Shown: positions 14,739-19,287 of the stretch, one piece after another
Numbering within the stretch: position 1 is the first letter of the stretch
Layout of the letters: every line of letters starts with the position of its first letter
Source: Lentisphaeria bacterium
GTDB taxonomy: Bacteria; Verrucomicrobiota; Lentisphaeria; Victivallales; UBA1829
Assembly (NCBI GenBank): GCA_003526375.1
Contig: DPDG01000059.1
Location: forward strand, 1-19,287
DNA length: 19,287 nucleotides
Reading direction: 5' to 3'
Translations under genes and position numbers: made by a program
The notes under the pieces: model-generated
What the model was told of the DNA's origin: nothing
The model's input: only the letters and a program-made list of their open reading frames with translations
Database searches by the model: none

Positions 14739-15905
14739 TCAGACACCTTTCAGAACCAGTTCACGAATCAGCGGGGTAATGGTTTCCGGACCGTTTTCCG
14801 TGATGACAAAACCTTCTTCAATCCGGTTGGATCCGGCGGGATGTCCCCAGATGCTGATGTCGCTGTTCACGCACATGCCGCTTTCAAATTTATAGACAGC
14901 ATCAGCATCCGGATACGGAGACTCCGCTTCCGCCAGTCCGATTCCGTGCATAGGCGGATACAGATCATATTCCGTCATTTTGTTTTTGGCAAAAACCGCT
15001 TTGACTGCCTTGACCATTTCCCCGGAAACACATCCGGCTTTCAGATAATTCTGCTGGACATTCGCCGCTTCAAAAAGCACATTGAGGAAACGTTTCTGCG
15101 CATCATTTGCTCCACCGATCACAAACGGATATTCCACAGTGGAAACATAACCCTGATATTGAACCGCCATCGCCGCCATCAGCATTTCACCGTTGCGCAT
15201 GATTTTATTCGTGGCACGCCCGATGACTGTTTCCGTCCGGACACCGGAACCGAACACCATGAAGTTGATTCCTTCCGCTCCTGCCATCCGCGCCGCACCT
15301 TCCGCTGCACCGGCAGCCAGGGTTTCCGGATTGCCGTCAACCGCATATTCCAGCAGCTTTTTATAACCTTCGCAAGCCTGCCGTCCGGCTTCTTTCAGAC
15401 AGGCGATTTCATTGGCGGATTTGATGACGCGCAGATGGTTCAGAATGGCGCCGGCGTCCACAATCTCCGTCCCGACCACGGCTTTACGGAGACGTTCCAT
15501 AATCGGAGCGGGGATGTCATAAAACCCAACCAGTCCAAGGCGTTTTCCGCCGTGGAGCATGGAATTGAGAATATCTTTCAGAGAAGTGAATTTTGCCATG
15601 GGATAGTCGATTTCCTCGGGAACGGAAACACAGGCAAATTCCTTGACGTTGTAATAATCCGGCCACACAGACATTTCCCGCGCATATTTTTCCCCTTCCG
15701 GCGCACCGGCAAGCACCGGAGTTCCGGTTTTCGGAATCACGCAGATTCCGCGTTCGAAAATCGGCCAGAAATTGCAGACATACCGCAGATTCTCTTTGCG
15801 GTATTCGTCTCCGTACACTACCGTCACGTCAATTTTTTCACGTTCCATTTCCGCCTGAATGCGGATGATTCTTTCCTGAAATTCACTTTTCGGAATTGCG
15901 ATCAT
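14739..15905 (-). CDS. Creatinase-like M24-family protein lacking canonical metal aspartates
   Basis: The 388 residues show a creatinase-type N-terminal domain (1-155) and a pita-bread M24 domain (about 160-380). In active dinuclear M24 peptidases two Asp, one His and two Glu bind metals. Here both Asp positions are replaced: MLMAAMAVQYQGYVSTVEYP (241-260) has Ala at 244/245 and Thr256. His320 (MHGIGL), Glu328 (EAESP) and Glu363 (RIEEGF) remain. Loss of metal ligands also occurs in creatinase, which cleaves a small C-N bond without metal, so this may act on a small metabolite rather than peptides. The start has an ideal GGAGG with 5-bp spacing. It lies 88 bp after the PocR/AraC gene and 2 bp before the preferred ASRT start. 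Family membership is sure; the reaction is not. Confidence 0.87.
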   Translation of the reverse strand: MIAIPKSEFQERIIRIQAEMEREKIDVTVVYGDEYRKENLRYVCNFWPIFERGICVIPKTGTPVLAGAPEGEKYAREMSVWPDYYNVKEFACVSVPEEIDYPMAKFTSLKDILNSMLHGGKRLGLVGFYDIPAPIMERLRKAVVGTEIVDAGAILNHLRVIKSANEIACLKEAGRQACEGYKKLLEYAVDGNPETLAAGAAEGAARMAGAEGINFMVFGSGVRTETVIGRATNKIMRNGEMLMAAMAVQYQGYVSTVEYPFVIGGANDAQKRFLNVLFEAANVQQNYLKAGCVSGEMVKAVKAVFAKNKMTEYDLYPPMHGIGLAEAESPYPDADAVYKFESGMCVNSDISIWGHPAGSNRIEEGFVITENGPETITPLIRELVLKGV

Positions 15906-15993
15906 ATTATCCTCCGTAATTTTGGTTTCGCGGATAACATAACCACCGGATTTTCAAATTGCCATTGCTCTTTTTCGCAATTCATGCGCACAT

Positions 15994-16911
15994 TCAGTTT
16001 TTCAATTTGCATTTCCTGTTTTTACTGCGGCAGATTCCCGGAGTGCAGCCTTTTTCTTTTTTGAAAAACCGGTTGAACTGTGAAATGGATCCGAATCCGC
16101 AGTGAAACGCAATTTCCCGGATGGACAACTCCGTGCCGGCAAGCATCTTTTCCGCTTCGGACAGCCGCCGCAGAACCAGATAACGGTGAAAGGCAATATT
16201 CATTTCTTTCCGGAATATATGCGCCAGATAATCCGGACTGATGCAGAACCGCCGTGCCAGTTCCGCAAGTTTCAGCGACTCGCCGTAATGCACATCCAGA
16301 TAACGCTTCACCTCCTTGATTTTATCCGGCATATTGATTTTGTCCATAAAAATCAGATTGTCGCGGATTCCGGTCAGGTGATGCCCGATGATTTTCAAAT
16401 AGCCGATCAGACCTTCCCGCTGGGCAGGAGTAAGCACTGCCGATTTCCGGTAATAATTCCAAAGTTCATTCCCGGAAACGCCGGTCTGCCCGGCAAGAGC
16501 GAAATTTTTTTTACGGGACAGCTGCGGCGTTCCCGCCAGATGAAACTGGCCGGCGGTCATGCTCCCGATATAGGTTCCATGCGCATCATACAGTGGATAA
16601 ATAATTTCCGAAAGTCCCGCATAGCAGTTGTAGCAGATGCTCTTTCTTAGAACTGCCGCTTTCTTGGCATTGGTTACATCGCATTCGGCACAGGCTCTGC
16701 CGCCTGCCGCCGTCTTGCGCAGCAGCACGCAGTACGGATTGAAATGAACGCCGCGGGACAGCCGCAAGGTTTCTCCTTCCGCCGAAATGAAGTCGATCAC
16801 CAGTCCGAGCAGCTGAAAGATGATGGTGGAATACTCCTGCAGCTGTTTTTCCTTTCCCAATTCCGCAAATGCCTGCGCCGTATAACTTCTGTTTTGTGCC
16901 GACTGTGTCAT
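15994..16911 (-). CDS. AraC-family regulator with PocR sensory domain
   Basis: Residues about 30-165 form a PocR domain, with Cys74 and Cys77 in RACAECD, Cys93 and Cys96 in ICYNCYAGLSEIIYPLYD, then a glycine-rich IGSMTAGQF. PocR domains sense small molecules such as hydrocarbon derivatives; the four Cys may bind a metal or respond to redox. Residues about 201-300 are the AraC double helix-turn-helix (LAELARRFCISPDYLAHIFR and IREIAFHCGFGSISQFNRFF). GAGGA lies 8 bp before the ATG, and a TTGAAA/TATATT promoter is at 16972-16945. It is first gene of the M24/ASRT/phosphotriesterase operon and divergent from the glycosidase-like gene at 17126, so it probably controls both. TTCCGCAA repeats in the shared region are candidate binding sites. 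Confidence 0.93.
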   Translation of the reverse strand: MTQSAQNRSYTAQAFAELGKEKQLQEYSTIIFQLLGLVIDFISAEGETLRLSRGVHFNPYCVLLRKTAAGGRACAECDVTNAKKAAVLRKSICYNCYAGLSEIIYPLYDAHGTYIGSMTAGQFHLAGTPQLSRKKNFALAGQTGVSGNELWNYYRKSAVLTPAQREGLIGYLKIIGHHLTGIRDNLIFMDKINMPDKIKEVKRYLDVHYGESLKLAELARRFCISPDYLAHIFRKEMNIAFHRYLVLRRLSEAEKMLAGTELSIREIAFHCGFGSISQFNRFFKKEKGCTPGICRSKNRKCKLKN

Positions 16912-16944
16912 TTCTGCATCCTCTGCTGAATGTTTCCGTTCCGT

Positions 16945-16972
16945 AATATATTCACTTCCGGCACTTTTTCAA
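16945..16972 (-). promoter_or_regulatory. Promoter of the PocR/AraC operon
   Basis: Read on the minus strand, TTGAAA (16972-16967) and TATATT (16950-16945) have a 16-bp spacer. The expected start site is near 16938, giving a leader of about 27 bases with GAGGA before the start codon at 16911. Confidence 0.7.
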
Positions 16973-17000
16973 TTCATGCCTGCTGTTTTTGAAAAAACAA

Positions 17001-17064
17001 TTCCGCAAAACCGTATATGCACACAGAAAAACAAAATATGCGCATTATACTTGAATTTCCGCAA
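17001..17064. promoter_or_regulatory. TTCCGCAA direct repeats, candidate AraC-type activator sites
   Basis: TTCCGCAA occurs at 17001-17008 and 17057-17064, 56 bp apart, in the same orientation. The second copy abuts the -35 hexamer at 17065, the usual place for an AraC-type activator site, and the first lies between the two divergent promoters. TTCC-type sequence is common in this genome, so chance recurrence is possible. Confidence 0.4.
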
Positions 17065-17092
17065 TTGCTTTCCGGTGGCAGTCTGCTATATT
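17065..17092 (+). promoter_or_regulatory. Promoter of the glycosidase-like gene
   Basis: TTGCTT (17065-17070) and TATATT (17087-17092) are 16 bp apart. The expected start site is about 17099. This matters for the next gene: its only in-frame upstream starts (TTG 17091, ATG 17094) fall inside or next to the -10 box and would not be in the mRNA. The ATG at 17126 behind AAGGA would be. Confidence 0.65.
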
Positions 17093-17125
17093 GATGTCTG
17101 CGGAACAGAATGAAAGGACGGCGGT

Positions 17126-19064
17126 ATGGCGAAATTCAGAAAAGGCGTCTGGATCGAGGATCGAATTGATCGGATTTGACAACGAACAGCCGGATTACGG
17201 AGTGCAGTCCTGGCTGGAACGGATGGAAACTCTGCCGGATCTGGTGTCCGTTCTGCTGTTCAGCACTGAAATGCTGCATTCCCACACCGGACTTGAACAG
17301 GATTTTCTTCTGGGGGATCTGCAGTGTTCTTATTACGGACGGCATTTCAACGAGGAACGCAAACGCCAGAACTGGACGGCATTCCAGCTGCGCGGGCTGG
17401 TTGCGGAATTCAAGAAACACGGAATCCGGGTCATGCTTTCGTTTTTCGATATGCGCGTTTCCGCGGAAAGCGCGAAAATGCTGTCCGTGCAAAGAAAAGA
17501 ACAGGAATGGCTGGATCTTCATCCGGAAGTCTGCTATGTCAATCATCTGGGAAAAATCCGTCCGAACATCTGTATCTGGAAACATTTATCCGACGGGACT
17601 CTGTATGAAGATTTTTTCCTGAACCGGCTGACGGCATTCCTGAAAGATTACGGTTTTAGCGGTTTTCATGGCTGCGACGGCTACGGGCATCCGCGCTATC
17701 CGCTTTGCGCGACGGATTTTTCAGAGGATATGGTGAACCAGTTTTCGCAATGGCTGAATGATCCGGTTCCGCAATTGGAAATTCCGGAGCGTGCGGAATG
17801 GATTCTGAAATTCAGACGGGAAGCATGGAGCCGTTTTCACGCACAGCGTCATGCACAGTTCTGGAGAAAGACCGCCGGAGCATTGAAGAGTGCCGGACTG
17901 GAATGCTGGCTGAACACCTGCTGGACCCGCGATCCGCATGAGGCGCTGTTCCGGTACGGAGTCGATTACCGGCAGCTGGCGACATGCGGAATCAGCGGAT
18001 TCATCGCCGAATCTTCCGCTGCGGTTCTGGAAATGGAAGGATGGAATTACACGGAGGCATCTGCCGTGGAAAAGTGTCAGGCAATGCTGATGCGGCTGAA
18101 AGCTATGATTCCGGATACGGAAATCGGATTGCTCGGCTGTATCAAAGACGGCATGGAACAGTATAACGCCCTGCGGCATTGTCCCATGCTGATGTGTTCC
18201 GAGGCATATACTCTCGCCAATCTGTTCTGCCGGCAGCGACGGTGCACGGAATCTGTGATGGAGTGTCTGGGCGACGGCATCACTGCCGGGGAATGGCATC
18301 TGGTGGACCGGATTCGCGAACTTGCGTTTTCCGGATCGGCGGAGCATTTATCCTGTGCGCATGTGGTCTGGAGCGATGCCGCTTTTGACCGGGAGTTTTC
18401 CGTTTATACGGACAGCCGTCCGGAGGAACGCTTTGCCAGCTCCCATGTTCTGCTTTATGAACTGCTCCATGCAGGAGCGGTTCTGCCGTCCATTCTGCCG
18501 GCGGACGATGTGGCAGACGGCATGGCTCTGGTTCTTTTCAATCCGGCATTTTTCCCGGCAGATGAGCTGACTGTATTGCGGAACAAAGCCGGACTTCTGT
18601 TTGAAATCGGGTTGACTTCGGACGGGAGCAGTCAGATCCGCTGCACCTCCCGCGGAAAAATCATTTCCGTCACGGATCTGCCGGAAACGGCGGTGGAAGA
18701 TCCCGCCGAAATAAAGTCCTGGCTGAAACCGCTGCCGGAAAAACGGATTCCGTCCGGGGCATTTGACCGGATTGCGGCACTGCAGAATCAGGAAACGTCC
18801 CCGGTTCTGGCGGATTCGGAAAAGAAAGATCTCCGGATACTGAGCTTTTTCACGGCAGAAAAAACGCTGCGTCTGGTTCTCCGCAATGAACGTTCCACGT
18901 ATCTGGAGCCCCGAATCAGAATCCGGGTTCCGGTGCAGAGCGTGGCAGCCCTGACGCAGGATCCGTCCCGTCCCGTTGTATTGGAAAATCAGGAGAACGA
19001 AACGGTGTTTTCGGTCCGTATTCCGCCGAAAGGAACCATTCTGCTGGATGTCTGCTGTTCCTGA
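17126..19064 (+). CDS. Glycoside hydrolase-like protein, 5' end frameshifted by a 7-bp duplication
   Basis: The best start is ATG 17126, 7 bp after AAGGA and just downstream of the promoter. It reads MAKFRKGVWIEDR and stops after 17 codons. The long open frame running to 19064 is another phase. Removing one copy of the tandem GGATCGA (17151-17164) joins them as MAKFRKGVWIELIGFDNEQP, a natural-looking N-terminus, giving about 643 residues. The body looks like a (beta/alpha)8 barrel: HGIRVMLSFFDMRVSAES, GFSGFHGCDGYGHPRYP with Asp candidates, and GISGFIAESSA with a Glu candidate. A C-terminal beta domain ends in RIPPKGTILLDV, as in other cytoplasmic glycosidase-like proteins of this window. It has no signal peptide. 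It is divergent from the PocR/AraC operon and probably co-regulated. As sequenced it is a frameshifted gene unless rescued by an internal start or slippage. Exact family is unknown. Confidence 0.75.
17151..17164 (+). repeat. 7-bp tandem duplication causing the frameshift
   Basis: GGATCGA is present twice in immediate succession (17151-17157, 17158-17164). Seven is not a multiple of three, so the second copy shifts the frame of the gene starting at 17126. Deleting one copy restores a full-length frame. Confidence 0.85.
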
Positions 19065-19111
19065 TCCGTCATTCAGCCTGCCGCTCAGCCGCCGGGGTAT
19101 GGAATAAAGTA

Positions 19112-19136
19112 AAAAACGGTCAAAATGTTCGTTTTT
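19112..19136. terminator. A/T-rich inverted repeat after the glycosidase-like gene
   Basis: AAAAACG (19112-19118) and CGTTTTT (19130-19136) are perfectly complementary over 7 positions around an 11-base loop, 48 bp after the stop codon. The right arm supplies the T run, so it could act as a weak intrinsic terminator. It could equally be a binding site near the promoter at 19160. Confidence 0.4.
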
Positions 19137-19159
19137 GTCATATTATGTTTTTTTCCATA

Positions 19160-19187
19160 TTGCAAAAGGAATGTCTTGACATATAAT
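19160..19187 (+). promoter_or_regulatory. Promoter for a gene beyond the window
   Basis: TTGCAA (19160-19165) and a perfect TATAAT (19182-19187) have a 16-bp spacer, with an expected start near 19194. No start codon with a ribosome binding site follows within the remaining 90 bases, so the gene would begin outside the window or the transcript has a long leader. I saw no gene in 19065-19287. Confidence 0.55.
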
Positions 19188-19287
19188 GATAGATGTTCAG
19201 TGCCGTCCCATAATTCTTTGAAATCGTCATTCTAACCACCCTATTTGAGCCTGAGTTGATTGTTTTTTTAAATTACCCATTTCCGGT

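Noticed and set aside
422..19064. Very frequent TTCCGG/CCGGAA across the window, considered as a repeat element or methylation signal
   Set aside because: It occurs mainly inside genes in codon-compatible phases (Pro-Glu, Ser-Gly, Phe-Arg), so codon preference explains it adequately.
1..19287. tRNA, rRNA, CRISPR array or intact transposase
   Set aside because: I found no cloverleaf-like or rRNA-like sequence, no regularly spaced repeats and no complete transposase on either strand.

Overview
The window looks like chromosomal DNA from a carbohydrate-degrading bacterium of the Lentisphaerota (Victivallis-like) or a close PVC relative. This is inferred from the combination of a short secreted pseudopilin with an H...DGH tail, many unusual glycoside-hydrolase-like proteins, and LacI/AraC-type regulators; no marker gene confirms it. 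Coding DNA is moderately GC-rich, while positions 1-420 and about 1747-2556 are clearly AT-rich.

Layout. (1) 345-1774, plus strand: a LacI-family repressor with a near-consensus promoter and a perfect 16-bp palindromic operator just after its start site, followed by a prepilin gene broken off inside its signal anchor. (2) About 1747-2556: an AT-rich scar with a frame-disrupted small ORF and short repeats resembling insertion-sequence debris. (3) 2557-12319, minus strand: a six-gene carbohydrate cluster read from right to left. It comprises a GH127-like enzyme, a small secreted beta-rich protein, a pseudopilin, a secreted clan GH-A-like enzyme, a GH42-like enzyme and, behind its own promoter and a large 5'-leader hairpin, a second GH42-like protein. 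(4) 12430-13257, plus strand: a divergent cupin/AraC regulator that probably controls this cluster. (5) 16911-13327, minus strand: an apparent operon of a PocR/AraC regulator, a creatinase-like M24 protein that lacks the usual metal aspartates, a small protein of the Anabaena sensory rhodopsin transducer (ASRT) family, and a phosphotriesterase-family metal hydrolase. (6) 17126-19064, plus strand, divergent from (5): a glycosidase-like gene whose start is thrown out of frame by a 7-bp tandem duplication.

How the parts may work together. The two AraC-type regulators sit in divergent promoter regions beside the genes they probably control. Blocks 3 and 6 would cleave plant- or mucin-type glycans outside and inside the cell. 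The M24, ASRT and phosphotriesterase genes are translationally packed (2-nt gap, then 4-nt overlap), which suggests one small-molecule pathway sensed by the PocR domain. The substrate cannot be read from the sequence.

The most unusual points are the M24/ASRT/phosphotriesterase set, two frame disruptions at slippage-prone sites (an 8-bp A/T run at 14714-14721 and the 7-bp duplication at 17151-17164), the three-segment inverted repeat at 4750-4811 that would form the first bases of an mRNA, and six predicted promoters that all have 16-bp spacers.
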